Source of the DNA: Nocardia inohanensis NBRC 100128
Lineage (GTDB): Bacteria; Actinomycetota; Actinomycetes; Mycobacteriales; Mycobacteriaceae
Assembly: GCF_001612945.1 (NCBI RefSeq)
Contig: NZ_BDBK01000018.1
Coordinates: forward strand, 1 to 64,000
Direction: 5' to 3'
DNA: 64,000 nt
The notes below the pieces were generated by a model that did not search any database, was not told the DNA's origin, and was given only the letters and a program-made list of their open reading frames with translations. Shown here one piece after another: positions 21,681 to 31,543 of this stretch (its first letter is position 1; the number at the start of each line of letters is the position of its first letter). Made by a program: the position numbers and the translations under genes.

Positions 21681-22349
21681 CTACAGCCAAGTGGATTCGC
21701 CGAAGACCGCGCCGCTGTCGTCGACCTCGGGGGATTTGGTGTACAGATACGTGTAGTGCCGGATCGCCACCGGCCCGGTGCACTGGTTGACGATGATGTG
21801 GAAGTCCCGGATCACGATGGTCCCCACCGTGCCCGGGACGATCTCCTTCTCGCCGACCGGCACCTCTTTCACCTCACCGGCCGAGAGGTTGAGGGTGGCA
21901 ACGGGATTCGGGTTCGCGCCGAGGATGAGCGGCGGGATGGCCGCGCCCGGATCGGTGCCGAGCATTTTGCCGGGATCGATGGTGGTGCCGACATTGAGGT
22001 CCGGGGTGGCGCCGACCGTGCCCGCGCCGATGCTCACCGCGCACCCGACGTGATAGCCGGTCTTGAGCACGCCGGTGGCCGGGCCGAGAATCCGCCCGTA
22101 GGCGATGTTGTCGACGAAGGCCTCGCGGGTGGTGCCCACCATATTGAGCGGGGCGACGCGATTGACCTGTTCGTCGCGGTGACCGACGACGAAACTGCCG
22201 TTGATCGATTGAATGGTGCGCTCGTGCGGCGGCAGGGCTTCGACATCGGCGTGCGCCGCGGCGAACGAGGCGAGAGTGGCGGCTGCGATGAGAAGGCTTA
22301 CGGTCCCGAGTTTGCTGGCCACCAGCAAACTGTAGTAGCTGACATGCAT
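21681..22349 (-). CDS. MspA-family mycomembrane porin
   Basis: A 222-residue protein with a signal peptide (hydrophobic run after SKLGTVSLL, cleavage near AHA). The mature part follows the MspA pattern: early [18 protein letters not shown], the [10 protein letters not shown] stretch, and [14 protein letters not shown] glycine/proline-rich constriction segment and an [19 protein letters not shown] strand close the barrel. Two cysteines (in VGC and NQC) may form a disulfide, as seems usual outside the M. smegmatis MspA clade. The ATG at 22349 was chosen; a TTG one codon earlier is possible. MspA porins form octameric channels in the mycolate outer membrane. Here the gene sits 40 nt upstream of a BcsB-like gene on the same strand. 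Confidence 0.85.
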   Translation of the reverse strand: MHVSYYSLLVASKLGTVSLLIAAATLASFAAAHADVEALPPHERTIQSINGSFVVGHRDEQVNRVAPLNMVGTTREAFVDNIAYGRILGPATGVLKTGYHVGCAVSIGAGTVGATPDLNVGTTIDPGKMLGTDPGAAIPPLILGANPNPVATLNLSAGEVKEVPVGEKEIVPGTVGTIVIRDFHIIVNQCTGPVAIRHYTYLYTKSPEVDDSGAVFGESTWL

Positions 22350-22408
22350 CAATCTTCGGAAGACACGCGGTCTCCGGAGTGGGACCGCCGACTCGGGAAG
22401 GGTGCGCC

Positions 22409-22630
22409 TCAGGCGCGCGCGAATCCGATCAGCCAGCGTGCCGCCGCGATGGTCGCCGCCGCCAGGACGGCGATCTGCGGAGACCCGGTGATGAGTGCCA
22501 GGGTCAGCGCCGCGACCAGGCCCGCGGCCAGCGCCTCGAGCTTGTACACCGGCCAGGGCGTACCCGCGATATCGACCGTCGCGGCCCGCGAACGGGGGCG
22601 CTCGACCTGAGTAGGGTGAACCACTGCCAT
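22409..22630 (-). CDS. small conserved-looking membrane protein
   Basis: A 73-residue protein with a polar N-terminal third and two closely spaced hydrophobic segments ([19 protein letters not shown] and [19 protein letters not shown]). The ATG at 22630 was preferred over an upstream TTG. It lies 59 nt upstream of the MspA porin gene on the same strand and could be the first gene of that row. Function unknown; small DUF-type two-helix proteins of this kind are common in actinobacteria. Confidence 0.65.
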   Translation of the reverse strand: MAVVHPTQVERPRSRAATVDIAGTPWPVYKLEALAAGLVAALTLALITGSPQIAVLAAATIAAARWLIGFARA

Positions 22631-22717
22631 CTGCTCAGGGTACCCGGGGACCGAAAGTTCGGGCAACCGAAACTTCTTGTCGGGAACATAACAGGATGCC
22701 TCGGTGTTAGCTGGGTC

Positions 22718-23155
22718 ATGCCACTAACCGGAGAGTACGAACCCAGCACATCCGATTGGGCCCGCGAACAGGCCGAGAAGTTCGAGAATTCGGGCGGCAC
22801 CGAAGGCACGACCCTCCAGGGCAAGCCCATCATCTTGCTCACCACCGTCGGCGCCAAGACCGGCAAACTCCGCAAGACCGCGCTCATGCGCGTCGAGCAC
22901 GACGGTGAGTACGCCGTCGTCGCCTCGCTCGGCGGCGCGCCGAAGCATCCCGTCTGGTACTGGAACATCAAGGCGCAGCCGCATGTGGAGCTGCGCGACG
23001 GCACCGTGGTCAAGGACTACGACGCCCGCGAGGTGACCGGCGAGGAGAAGGCCGTGTGGTGGAAGCGAGCCGTCGAAGCCTGGCCGGATTACGCCGCGTA
23101 CCAGACCAAGACGACCCGCGAGATCCCGGTCTTCGTGCTCACCCCGCGCGACTGA
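22718..23155 (+). CDS. deazaflavin (F420)-dependent nitroreductase family protein
   Basis: A 145-residue protein of the Ddn/FDR-A family, small split-barrel F420-binding reductases. Typical features are [20 protein letters not shown] (phosphate-contacting loop), [20 protein letters not shown], and the [20 protein letters not shown] block. The ATG at 22718 gives the usual length. It precedes ilvA as it does in M. tuberculosis (Rv1558-Rv1559), with a terminator between. Members reduce quinones or nitro compounds with F420H2; the substrate of this one is unknown. Confidence 0.9.
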   Translation: MPLTGEYEPSTSDWAREQAEKFENSGGTEGTTLQGKPIILLTTVGAKTGKLRKTALMRVEHDGEYAVVASLGGAPKHPVWYWNIKAQPHVELRDGTVVKDYDAREVTGEEKAVWWKRAVEAWPDYAAYQTKTTREIPVFVLTPRD

Positions 23156-23169
23156 TCCGATCCGGAGCG

Positions 23170-23199
23170 GCCCCGGCGGTTTGCCGCCGGGGCATTTTC
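23170..23199 (+). terminator. rho-independent-like terminator after the nitroreductase gene
   Basis: A perfect 10-bp stem, GCCCCGGCGG with CCGCCGGGGC, closes a 4-nt loop TTTG and is followed by ATTTTCC. It lies 15 nt after the stop and 80 nt before ilvA. Confidence 0.75.
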
Positions 23200-23266
23200 C
23201 TGTCCAGCAAACCGGACGATTCGCCCTGTTGTCGGCGCTGCCGCAAGCTGCCGCCCTGCTCCCGGC

Positions 23267-23272
23267 TAGCAT
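23267..23272 (+). promoter_or_regulatory. putative -10 element of ilvA, leaderless arrangement
   Basis: TAGCAT ends 6 nt before the GTG start of ilvA, the same spacing as at dnaE. No Shine-Dalgarno sequence precedes the GTG. No convincing -35 was seen. Confidence 0.4.
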
Positions 23273-23278
23273 GTTCGA

Positions 23279-24634
23279 GTGTCTGATCCGCTGGCTGTAG
23301 CCGAGAAAGTGTCCAATCCGCTGCCCGAACTGACGGCGGATGAGATCGATGCGGCCGCTAAGCGAATTTCGGACATTATCGAGCCGACCCCGTTGCAACG
23401 GATCGCCCGCCTGTCGGCGCTGACCGGGGCCGAGGTCTACCTCAAGCGCGAGGACCTCACCGCCGTGCGCTCCTACAAGCTGCGCGGCGCGTACAACCTC
23501 ATCGTGCAGCTGACCACCGCCGAGCGGGCCGCCGGAGTGGTGACCGCCAGCGCCGGAAACCACGCGCAGGGTGTGGCTTTCGCATGCAAGGCGATGGGCA
23601 TCAAGGGGCGGATCTACGTGCCGACCACCACCCCGAAGCAGAAGCGCGACCGGATTCGGGTGCACGGCGGGGAGTTCGTGGAGCTCATCGCCACCGGCGA
23701 CACCTACGACGCCGCGGCCACCGCCGCCGCCGCCGATGTCGCCCGCACCGGCGCGACCATGGTGCCGCCCTTCGACGATCCGCGCACCGCGGCCGGGCAG
23801 GGCACCATCGCCGCCGAATTCCTGGAACAGCTGGGCCGCGGCCCCGATCTGGTGATCGTGCCGGTCGGCGGCGGCGGCTGCCTGGCCGGCGTCGGCACCT
23901 ATCTGCGCGAGCGCTCCCCGCGCACCGCGATCCTCGGCGTCGAGCCCTCGGGGGCGGCCTCCATGACCGCGGCGCTGGTGGCCGGGGGACCGGTGACGTT
24001 GCCGGAGATCGACCCGTTCGTCGATGGCGCGGCCGTGCGCCGCATCGGCGCGGTGCCGTTCCAGGCGGTGTCGCGCTTCGGCGGCCACGTCCGCTCGCAC
24101 GCCTCGCTGCCTTTACTGACCAGCACCGAAACCGATTCGGGCGCAGGCTCTTTCCGCATGATGCAGGTCGACGAAGGCGCGATCTGCACCGCCATGCTCG
24201 AGGTCTACCAGAACGAGGGCATCGTGGCCGAGCCGGCGGGCGCGCTGTCGGTGGCCGCGCTGCGCGAGATCGCGATCGAACCCGGTTCGACGGTGGTGTG
24301 CCTGCTCTCCGGCGGCAATAACGACGTCTCCCGCTACGGCGAGGTGATCGAGCGTTCGCTGGTGCATCAGGGGCTGAAGCACTATTTCCTGGTGGACTTT
24401 CCGCAGGAGCCCGGCGCGCTGCGGCGTTTCCTGGACGAGGCGCTGGGGCCCGACGACGACATCACGCTGTTCGAGTACGTCAAGCGCAACAACCGGGAAA
24501 CCGGTGCGGCGCTGGTGGGTATCGAACTGGGCACGCCCGATGGCCTGGACGCGCTGCTGAGCCGGATCAAGGCCTCGCGGATCCAGTGCGAGCGGCTGGA
24601 TCCGGGCTCCCCGGCCTACCGCTACCTCACCTAG
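23279..24634 (+). CDS. ilvA: threonine ammonia-lyase (threonine dehydratase)
   Basis: A 451-residue PLP enzyme converting threonine to 2-oxobutanoate, the first step of isoleucine synthesis. The PLP lysine is in VRSYKLRGAYN, the substrate loop is TASAGNHAQGV, and the phosphate-binding glycine loop is VPVGGGGCLAGV. The C-terminal about 90 residues (from KHYFLVDFPQEPGALRRF) form one ACT-like regulatory domain, which in the family mediates isoleucine feedback. The GTG start at 23279 follows a -10-like hexamer and has no ribosome site, suggesting a leaderless transcript. It converges with the response regulator gene on the other strand, their ends overlapping by 4 nt. Confidence 0.96.
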   Translation: MSDPLAVAEKVSNPLPELTADEIDAAAKRISDIIEPTPLQRIARLSALTGAEVYLKREDLTAVRSYKLRGAYNLIVQLTTAERAAGVVTASAGNHAQGVAFACKAMGIKGRIYVPTTTPKQKRDRIRVHGGEFVELIATGDTYDAAATAAAADVARTGATMVPPFDDPRTAAGQGTIAAEFLEQLGRGPDLVIVPVGGGGCLAGVGTYLRERSPRTAILGVEPSGAASMTAALVAGGPVTLPEIDPFVDGAAVRRIGAVPFQAVSRFGGHVRSHASLPLLTSTETDSGAGSFRMMQVDEGAICTAMLEVYQNEGIVAEPAGALSVAALREIAIEPGSTVVCLLSGGNNDVSRYGEVIERSLVHQGLKHYFLVDFPQEPGALRRFLDEALGPDDDITLFEYVKRNNRETGAALVGIELGTPDGLDALLSRIKASRIQCERLDPGSPAYRYLT

Positions 24635-25302
24635 ACGTGCAGCCGGTAGCCGGCGGCGGACTGGTGGATCAGTTGTGGCGCACCGAGTTTGCGCTCCAGC
24701 CGGGCCAGCAGCTCGTCGACGGCCGGCGCCGGTTCGGCGCAGTACAGGGCCAGCTCACCGCGGGTGACCAGACTGCCCGGCCGGGCCGCCAATAGTTCGA
24801 GCGCGGAGAATTCGCGCACGGTCAGGGTCAGCAGCACCCCGCCGCGCTGTACTCGCCGCCGCATCCGGTCCACCACCAGATCGCCGATGGCCAGCACCTG
24901 CGGCGGCGGTTGCGCGCGGCGATGGCACAGCGCCCGCACCCGGGTGGCCAATTCCCCGAGCGAGAACGGCTTGGCCAGGTAGTCGTCCGCGCCGCCCGCG
25001 TAGCCCTCGGTGCGCGTGGCGGGGGTATCGCGTGCGGTGATGATCAAGGCGGGGGTGTGGTCACCCGATTCGCGTTGCCGCCGCACCAGATCCAGGCCGT
25101 CGCCGTCGGGCAGGCCGCGATCGACGATCAGGCAGTCGTAATGCCGGGCCCCGCAATACCGGCACGCCTCGGCCAGATTCCGGGTCAGATCGACGGTGAA
25201 TCCGGCCTCTCGCAAACCCTCGGCTACACGTGCCCCCAACTCGTCGTCGTCCTCGCACACCAATACCCAGGCCGTGCGTCCGGTTCCGCGATCGTCGAGC
25301 AT
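24631..25302 (-). CDS. OmpR-family response regulator without an adjacent kinase
   Basis: A 223-residue regulator. The receiver has the acidic pair in VLVCEDDDEL, the phospho-acceptor in YDCLIVDRGLPDGDGLD, and Thr/Lys in IITARDTP and DYLAKPFS. The C-terminal winged helix runs from about residue 130. It is strongly similar to the regulator at 35279-35947, for example in DRGLPDGDGL and RQRESG, so the two look like paralogues. The recognition helix region (ELALYCAEPAPAVDELLARL) is less typical and may bind a changed site. No sensor kinase gene lies next to it. Direct repeats just upstream at 25315-25345 are a likely autoregulatory site. Confidence 0.88.
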   Translation of the reverse strand: MLDDRGTGRTAWVLVCEDDDELGARVAEGLREAGFTVDLTRNLAEACRYCGARHYDCLIVDRGLPDGDGLDLVRRQRESGDHTPALIITARDTPATRTEGYAGGADDYLAKPFSLGELATRVRALCHRRAQPPPQVLAIGDLVVDRMRRRVQRGGVLLTLTVREFSALELLAARPGSLVTRGELALYCAEPAPAVDELLARLERKLGAPQLIHQSAAGYRLHV

Positions 25303-25314
25303 GCCGCCAGATTG

Positions 25315-25345
25315 TCATGCAGATCATGAACGAATCATGAGCGAT
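25315..25345 (-). promoter_or_regulatory. TCATG direct repeats upstream of the orphan regulator
   Basis: Three TCATG units begin at 25315, 25324 and 25335. The last two extend to TCATGAACGAA and TCATGAGCGAT, an 11-nt period typical of OmpR/PhoP-type binding. The site lies 13 nt upstream of the regulator start and in the region shared with the divergent DUF2235 gene. Confidence 0.45.
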
Positions 25346-25466
25346 CGCCGAATCGGGCCCGGGCGTTAACACTGCGGTCCGGGTTAACAATCGCGCCGCG
25401 GGCGGGCGATGACTCGGGTAGTCCACTATGCATGAAACCGAACAGTCAGGGGTGGAGGCTCGTTTC

Positions 25467-26714
25467 ATGAAGAAAAGGCTGGTGGTGTGCTGCGACGGCA
25501 CTTGGAAGGCCGAATCCAGCGACACCGTTTCCAATATCGTGAAGATCGCGCAGGCCGTGTGCCTGGACGGCACCGGCGCGGCGGGGGAGCCGGTCGGGCA
25601 GCGGGTGTTCTATGTTTCCGGGCCGGGAGCGCACGGGTTCGCCACGGACAAGATCCTGGGCGGCGCCTTCGGGTACGGGCTGGAAGCGAATCTCTCCTCG
25701 GCGTACTGGCAGCTGGCATTGAATTGGCAACCGGGCGACGACATCTACATCTTCGGATTCAGCCGGGGCGCGTACACCGCGCGCAGCCTGGCGGGGATGA
25801 TCGACCGGCTCGGAATTCTGAAGCCCGAGGCCATGATCGAGAAGAAGATCTACTGCGAGGCGCTCGAGATCTACCGGACGCCGAAACCGAAGCCCGGTGA
25901 TCCGGAGCCCGACCGGGCGGTGCGATTCCGGGCCGAGCACTGCTACCCGGATTCGCAGCGGATCCACTTCCTGGGCGTCTTCGACACGGTGGGCGCGATG
26001 GGAATTCCCGGGATCTCGCGCAAGAAGCACCAGTTCCACGACGTCCATCTCGCCAGCAGCGTGCACTGCGCGCGGCAGGCGCTCTCCATCGACGATCGGC
26101 GGCGCGCGTTCGAACCGTGCCTGTGGACGGTGCCGGTGGAGTTGCACAAGAAGTATCGCCGTACCGACCGCGTCAAACAGGTCTGGTTCGAGGGCAGGCA
26201 CAGCGATGTCGGCGGCGGCCTCGACAGCTGCGTGCTCTCCGACCTGAGCCTGCGCTGGATGGTCGGCGAGGCGCACGCCGAAGGCTTGGAATTCGATCCG
26301 GTCCGGCTGCGCGAATTGCTCCCGCCGGCCCGGACGCCCGCCCTGCGGCTCGAACTGAAGACCTGGCCGGGCGTGCCCTACACCATCCTCAATTGCGTTC
26401 GCCTGCTTCGGCATCCGCGCAGTAAGCGGTTCTACTGGGATGCCTGGCGGCGGCTGCTGGAGGAGGGCGACCAGAACAGCTATCTGGCCTCGACCGTCGA
26501 GGTGGAGCGGCACGCCAACCTGCGGCGCTGGCGGGACACGCTGGCGGACAAGCAGATTCCGGCGGGGCTGATCGAACAGATCCCGAGCGGGCCACTGCCC
26601 GAACGGCCTCCGCGCACCCGGCCGATCTTCCTGCCCGGGCCGGTCACGCCCCTGCCCGACCCGGTGGTGACGGTATTGGACACGACCGAACCGGACGACG
26701 AGACCGCTGCCTGA
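25467..26714 (+). CDS. DUF2235 alpha/beta hydrolase (Tle1-like lipase fold)
   Basis: A 415-residue protein starting KKRLVVCCDGTWK, the DUF2235 hallmark. The nucleophile elbow is YIFGFSRGAYTAR, the acid is probably the Asp of FLGVFDTVGAMG, and the His is in GRHSDVGGG. Family members include type VI phospholipase effectors, but free-standing copies occur widely, and no secretion genes or signal peptide are visible here. The ATG at 25467 has a GGAGG site; an upstream ATG adds 13 residues. It converges with treY with the ends abutting, in the place where treZ lies in M. tuberculosis. Substrate unknown. Confidence 0.85.
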   Translation: MKKRLVVCCDGTWKAESSDTVSNIVKIAQAVCLDGTGAAGEPVGQRVFYVSGPGAHGFATDKILGGAFGYGLEANLSSAYWQLALNWQPGDDIYIFGFSRGAYTARSLAGMIDRLGILKPEAMIEKKIYCEALEIYRTPKPKPGDPEPDRAVRFRAEHCYPDSQRIHFLGVFDTVGAMGIPGISRKKHQFHDVHLASSVHCARQALSIDDRRRAFEPCLWTVPVELHKKYRRTDRVKQVWFEGRHSDVGGGLDSCVLSDLSLRWMVGEAHAEGLEFDPVRLRELLPPARTPALRLELKTWPGVPYTILNCVRLLRHPRSKRFYWDAWRRLLEEGDQNSYLASTVEVERHANLRRWRDTLADKQIPAGLIEQIPSGPLPERPPRTRPIFLPGPVTPLPDPVVTVLDTTEPDDETAA

Positions 26715-29138
26715 TCAGCGCACCAGCAGCGCCACGGGTAGGCGCGCGAAGAGCTTCTCCAAGCGCGCCCGCCCGGAGAAGGTGTGCCCGGTGAGCCGAT
26801 CGGTCCAATGCCCCTGCGGCAGATCCAGGACCGTATCGGCCCAGCCGCCCTCCTCGTCCAGGCGAATGCTGTGCCGGGTGGCGGCCACGATCACCTCGGG
26901 GGTCTCCCCGGCGCGGCCGCGCGCGAAGGACACCAGGTGCGCGGCCTGCTCACCGCCGGCGAAGAGCGGGGTGTAGGTGCCGCCGACGAAGCAGTCCGGT
27001 CGTTCCCGGCGCAGCCACAGCGCGTACGCCACGATCCACATCTTGACCGCACCGGAGGGATCGAGATCCGGTGTGCCGGTGAGCGATTGCAGCAGCAGGG
27101 TGCGGTGGGTGAAGTCGACCGGCCGCCGATTGTCGGGATCGACGAGCGCGTCCTCCCACAGCTCGGTGCCCTGGTAGATATCCGGAATGCCCGGCCCGCA
27201 CAGCTGCAACAGCTTCTGCGCCAAGGCATCCGACCAGGCGTGGGTGGCCAGATCGGTGACGAACTCGCCGAGCTCCGCGCCGACCGGGCCGTCGATGACC
27301 GCGTCGATCCACCGGTGCACCTTGTTCTCGAACTCGAGATCCGGTTCCTCCCAGGAGGATTGGGTCCCGGCCTCGCGAACCGCCTTCTCCGCGAACACGT
27401 GAATGCGCTCCCGGAAGCCGGGCACCGCGGCGGCGGGCCGGCCGTCGGCGGGCCAGACGCCGAAGATGTTCTGCAACAGGAACAGGGTGGTCGCGCCGTC
27501 CGGGCCGGGAACCATCTCGTTCCAGGTGGTGACCGCGCGCGCCCAGATATCGGGCACCTGGGAGAGCATGCCGATGCGGGCGCGCACATCCTCGCCGCGC
27601 TTGGTGTCGTGGGTGGAGAGCGTGCTCATGGTGGCGGGCCAGCGGGCGGCGCGCTCGGCATTGGCCAGATGGAACTCCACCAGCGAACGGCCCCAGCGGG
27701 TCGGATCCGCGCCCATCTCCTGGAGTGAGACCAGGCGCGCGGCGCGGTAGAACATGGTGTCCTCCACCGCTTTCGCGCTCATCGCCGCACCGACCTGATG
27801 GAAGCGCACGGCCGCCTCGCCGTTGACGGCCAGCGCGGTCGAGAGCACCTGTAGCGGCGGGGTGAGTTCACCGTTGCGCCGGGCCACCTCGGCCACCACC
27901 GCGCGCACCACCCCGGCCAGCGGCGCGTAATCGGTGCGGGCCACCGGCATGAACGACAGCACCTCGATGACGGCATTGGTGAGCGCCATGGTGTCGAAGG
28001 AGCCGGCCCGGGCATCGCTCTTGATCGCGCCGACCAGCCGGCGGATCTCGGGCACCAGCATTGTTTCGGCAACCGCGCGTTTGATGCGATGCCGCTGCTC
28101 GTCGAACCAGGCGCGGTCGCTGCCGTGCCCGATGAATTGCCGGGACAGCTCGGTGAGTTGCTTCTCACCGTCCGGATCGATGAGCACGCCACCGATATCG
28201 GCGAGCGCGTCGTAACCGGTGCTGCCGTCGATGGGCAGGGTGGCGTCCAGGGGTTCCTGATCCGAGAGCACCTTCTCGATCAGCAGTAATCGCCCCGGGC
28301 CGATGAGTTTGCGCAGCCGCTCCAGGTATTCGGCGGGGTCGGCCAGCCCGTCGGGGTGGTCGATGCGCACGCCGTCGATCAGATCGTGCTCACACCAGGC
28401 CGCGAGTTCGCGATGGGTGGCCTCGAAGACCGCGGTCTCCTCCTGCCGGACCGCGGCCAGCCCGCCGACGGTGAAATAGCGCCGGTAGCCACATAATCCG
28501 GACTTCCAGTTGACCAGGCGGTAGTGCTGTTTGTCGTGGATGCGCAGCGCGTTCTCGCCGTCGGTGCCGGGCGCGATGGGGAAGCGCATATCGCGCAGCG
28601 CCAGCATGGGTTCGGGGCCGGAGCGGTCCACGGTGAGCGCGGCCGGATCGTTCTCGTTGGCCAGCACCGGCAGTGCGATGCGCCCGCCCGCGCCGTTGGC
28701 GGGGCTGAAGTCGAGATCGAACCAGTGCGCGTACTGCGAATCTTTGCCATTGCGCAGGACGTCCCACCACCAGGCGTTCTGCCGGGGATCGGCGACGCCC
28801 ACATGGTTGGGCACCAGGTCCACGATCAAACCCATGCCGCGGCTGCGCACCTCGTCGGCGAGCGCCTTGAGGCCGGTCGGCCCGCCCAGCGCCTTGGCCA
28901 CCGTGGTCGGATCGGTGACGTCGTAGCCGTGGGTGGAGCCGCGCGCGGCGGTCAGGATGGGCGACAGGTACAGATGCGAAATGCCCAATTGCTGGAGGTA
29001 TTCGGCGATACCGCGGGCATCGGCGAAGGTGAGCGCGTCGGGCCGCAGTTGCAGGCGGTAGGTGCTGCGCACGGGCGTCTGCCGGGCGATGGGTCCGGTG
29101 GTGTGTTCGGGCGAGCTGGTCATGGCGGTATCGATCAT
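26715..29138 (-). CDS. treY: maltooligosyl trehalose synthase
   Basis: An 807-residue GH13 enzyme that turns the reducing-end glucose of maltodextrin into a terminal trehalose unit. Evidence: [20 protein letters not shown] at the N-terminus, [20 protein letters not shown], the [16 protein letters not shown] region, [13 protein letters not shown] with the catalytic Asp, and the C-terminal [20 protein letters not shown] block. The ATG at 29138 overlaps the treX stop by 4 nt; a second ATG at 29123 is an alternative. The enzyme normally acts before TreZ, but no treZ gene follows here. Confidence 0.95.
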   Translation of the reverse strand: MIDTAMTSSPEHTTGPIARQTPVRSTYRLQLRPDALTFADARGIAEYLQQLGISHLYLSPILTAARGSTHGYDVTDPTTVAKALGGPTGLKALADEVRSRGMGLIVDLVPNHVGVADPRQNAWWWDVLRNGKDSQYAHWFDLDFSPANGAGGRIALPVLANENDPAALTVDRSGPEPMLALRDMRFPIAPGTDGENALRIHDKQHYRLVNWKSGLCGYRRYFTVGGLAAVRQEETAVFEATHRELAAWCEHDLIDGVRIDHPDGLADPAEYLERLRKLIGPGRLLLIEKVLSDQEPLDATLPIDGSTGYDALADIGGVLIDPDGEKQLTELSRQFIGHGSDRAWFDEQRHRIKRAVAETMLVPEIRRLVGAIKSDARAGSFDTMALTNAVIEVLSFMPVARTDYAPLAGVVRAVVAEVARRNGELTPPLQVLSTALAVNGEAAVRFHQVGAAMSAKAVEDTMFYRAARLVSLQEMGADPTRWGRSLVEFHLANAERAARWPATMSTLSTHDTKRGEDVRARIGMLSQVPDIWARAVTTWNEMVPGPDGATTLFLLQNIFGVWPADGRPAAAVPGFRERIHVFAEKAVREAGTQSSWEEPDLEFENKVHRWIDAVIDGPVGAELGEFVTDLATHAWSDALAQKLLQLCGPGIPDIYQGTELWEDALVDPDNRRPVDFTHRTLLLQSLTGTPDLDPSGAVKMWIVAYALWLRRERPDCFVGGTYTPLFAGGEQAAHLVSFARGRAGETPEVIVAATRHSIRLDEEGGWADTVLDLPQGHWTDRLTGHTFSGRARLEKLFARLPVALLVR

Positions 29139-31252
29139 GCCGTACGGCGCAGCACGAGCAGACAACGCGCGGGGACTTGGACGCTCGACGCGGCAGGGTG
29201 GGTGCGCGGCGCGTCCGGTAGCCCGGTGGGGGCCGAGCAGTCCAAGGCTACCTCCCAGTTATCGCCGTGTTCCGGTGCGGGCAGGGTGAACTCGAGGGCG
29301 GCGTCATGGGCGTTGAAGCAGAGTAGGAACGAGGCGTCGGTGATGCGTTCGCCGCGCGGGCCGGGTTCGCGAATGCCGTCGCCGTTGAGGAAGACGGTGA
29401 GCGAGCGGCCGAAACCGTTGTCCCAGTCCGGATCGGTCATGGCCGCGCCGTCCGGGGTGAACCAGGCGATGTCGTCGGGGTGGTCGTGGGTGGGGGCGGG
29501 GCGGCCGTCGAAGAAGCGGCGGCGCCGGAACACCGGGTGCGCGGTGCGCAACGCGACCGCGCGGCGGGTGAATTCGAGCAGGTCGGCATTGGTGTGCATG
29601 AGGGACCAGTCCATCCACGACACGGCATTGTCCTGACAGTAGGCATTGTTGTTGCCCATTTGGGTGCGGCCGAATTCGTCGCCGTGCACCAGCATCGGGG
29701 TGCCCTGGGACAGCAGCAGGGTGGCGAGCAGATTGCGTTGCTGGCGGGCGCGCAGGGCCAGGATCGCGGGATCGTCGGTGGGGCCTTCCACGCCGCAGTT
29801 CCAGGAGCGGTTGTAGGGCTCGCCGTCGAGATTGCCCTCGCCGTTGGCTTCGTTGTGTTTCTCGTTGTAGGACACCAGATCCGCGAGGGTGAAGCCGTCG
29901 TGCGCGGTGACGAAATTGATACTGGCGCTGGGGCGGCGGCCGGTGGCCTCGTACAGGTCCGAGGAGCCGGTGAGGCGGGAGGCGAACTCGCCCAGGGTCG
30001 CCGGTTGCCCGCGCCAGTAATCGCGCACGGTGTCACGGTATTTGCCGTTCCATTCGGTCCAGGCGACCGGGAAATTGCCGACCTGATAGCCGCCCTCGCC
30101 GACATCCCACGGTTCGGCGATCAGCTTGACCTGGCTGACCACCGGATCCTGGTGCACCAGATCGAAGAAGGTGGAGAGGCGGTCCACATCGTGCAATTCG
30201 CGGGCCAGCGTGGCGGCCAGGTCGAAACGGAAACCGTCGACGTGCATTTCCAGCACCCAGTAGCGCAGTGAATCCATGATGAGTTGCAGGGTGTGCGGAT
30301 GCCGGACGTTCAGGCTGTTGCCGGTGCCGGTGTAATCCATGTAGTGCTGTGGATCGTCGTCCACCAGGCGGTAATACGCGGCATTGTCGATGCCCCGGAA
30401 GCAGATGGTCGGGCCGAATTCATTGCCCTCGGCGGTGTGGTTGTAGACCACATCGAGGATCACCTCGATACCGGCGGCGTGGAAAGCCCGCACCATGGCC
30501 TTGAATTCGGTGACCGCCGCACCCGGCACCGGGCTCGCGGCGTATTCGGCGTGCGGGGCGAAATAGCCGAAACTGTTGTAGCCCCAATAGTTTCGCAGCC
30601 CGCGATCCAGCAGGATGCGGTCGTGCAGGAACTGGTGCACCGGCATGAGCTCGACGGCGGTCACGCCCAGGCTCCGCAAATGCCCGATGATCGCCGGATG
30701 CGCCATGCCCGCGAAGGTGCCGCGCAATTCCGGCGGGATCTCCGGATGGGTGTGCGTCATGCCCTTGACGTGCGCCTCGTAGATGACCGTCTCGTGGTAC
30801 GGCCGCTGCGGCGGGCGGTCGTTGGCCCAATCGAAGAACGGGCTGATGACCACGCCGGTCATGGTGTGGCCCAGGGTGTTCTGGCCGTGGTTGTAGGGCG
30901 CGGCATCGGCCCCGAAATCGCCGGTGAACGCTTTGCCGTACGGATCGAGCAGCAGTTTGGTCGGATCGCAGCGCTGCCCCAGCGCCGGATCGTAGGGCCC
31001 GTGCACGCGGAACCCGTAGCGCTGCCCGGGCCCGATGCCGGGCAGGTAGGCATGCCAGACATACCCGTCCACCTCGTCCAGGGTTATCCGGGTCTCGCGG
31101 TCGCGCTCGTCCAGCAAACACAGCTCGACCCGCCGGGCGACCGCGGAGAACACCGAGAAATTGGTGCCGGCTCCGTCATAGGTCGCGCCCAGCGGGTAGG
31201 CGGTTCCCGGCCAGACCCCGAGCGGGGCTTGGTCGGTGGTCGCATGGGCCAT
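29135..31252 (-). CDS. treX: glycogen debranching enzyme TreX/GlgX
   Basis: A 705-residue isoamylase-type GH13 enzyme that removes alpha-1,6 branches from glycogen, supplying linear chains to TreY. It has an N-terminal CBM48 ([18 protein letters not shown]) and the barrel motifs [21 protein letters not shown] (nucleophile Asp), [14 protein letters not shown] (acid Glu) and [10 protein letters not shown]. It starts with ATG at 31252 and is translationally coupled to treY. Upstream, the 290 nt to bioA are divergent and hold a BioQ-type operator nearer to bioA. Confidence 0.95.
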   Translation of the reverse strand: MAHATTDQAPLGVWPGTAYPLGATYDGAGTNFSVFSAVARRVELCLLDERDRETRITLDEVDGYVWHAYLPGIGPGQRYGFRVHGPYDPALGQRCDPTKLLLDPYGKAFTGDFGADAAPYNHGQNTLGHTMTGVVISPFFDWANDRPPQRPYHETVIYEAHVKGMTHTHPEIPPELRGTFAGMAHPAIIGHLRSLGVTAVELMPVHQFLHDRILLDRGLRNYWGYNSFGYFAPHAEYAASPVPGAAVTEFKAMVRAFHAAGIEVILDVVYNHTAEGNEFGPTICFRGIDNAAYYRLVDDDPQHYMDYTGTGNSLNVRHPHTLQLIMDSLRYWVLEMHVDGFRFDLAATLARELHDVDRLSTFFDLVHQDPVVSQVKLIAEPWDVGEGGYQVGNFPVAWTEWNGKYRDTVRDYWRGQPATLGEFASRLTGSSDLYEATGRRPSASINFVTAHDGFTLADLVSYNEKHNEANGEGNLDGEPYNRSWNCGVEGPTDDPAILALRARQQRNLLATLLLSQGTPMLVHGDEFGRTQMGNNNAYCQDNAVSWMDWSLMHTNADLLEFTRRAVALRTAHPVFRRRRFFDGRPAPTHDHPDDIAWFTPDGAAMTDPDWDNGFGRSLTVFLNGDGIREPGPRGERITDASFLLCFNAHDAALEFTLPAPEHGDNWEVALDCSAPTGLPDAPRTHPAASSVQVPARCLLVLRRTA

Positions 31253-31477
31253 GCCCAGACCCTAGCGCCCGGGTGCGAGGTCCGAATCGAGTGCCCTGCG
31301 CCAGGTCTGGCCGACCAGATCCCGGCCGAAGCTGTGATGCGGATTCGACTCCACCAACTCGAATCCGGCACGCTGGTTCGGCTGGTCGCGGCGGGGTTCG
31401 CGGTGATTGCCGGTGTTGGTGCTCGGAGGTCCCGCTGACTGCACCCGGGCTCCCGGAAATGCTGTTCCGGTGATAAC

Positions 31478-31492
31478 TTGAACGGCGTTCAA
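31478..31492 (+). promoter_or_regulatory. BioQ-type operator upstream of bioA
   Basis: TTGAACGGCGTTCAA is a perfect palindrome around one central base (7-1-7). It matches the known BioQ half-sites TGAAC and GTTCA spaced by 3. It lies 51 nt before the bioA start, overlapping the expected transcription start downstream of a GATAAC hexamer at 31472-31477. Confidence 0.8.
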
Positions 31493-31543
31493 GGCTGTCA
31501 CGGCGGGTGCCGTGCGGCCGGTCGCCGACCCGGAGGGCTACCC

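Noticed and set aside
25467-26714. Type VI effector role for the DUF2235 protein
   Set aside because: No secretion apparatus, immunity gene or export signal nearby; DUF2235 proteins are common without such systems.
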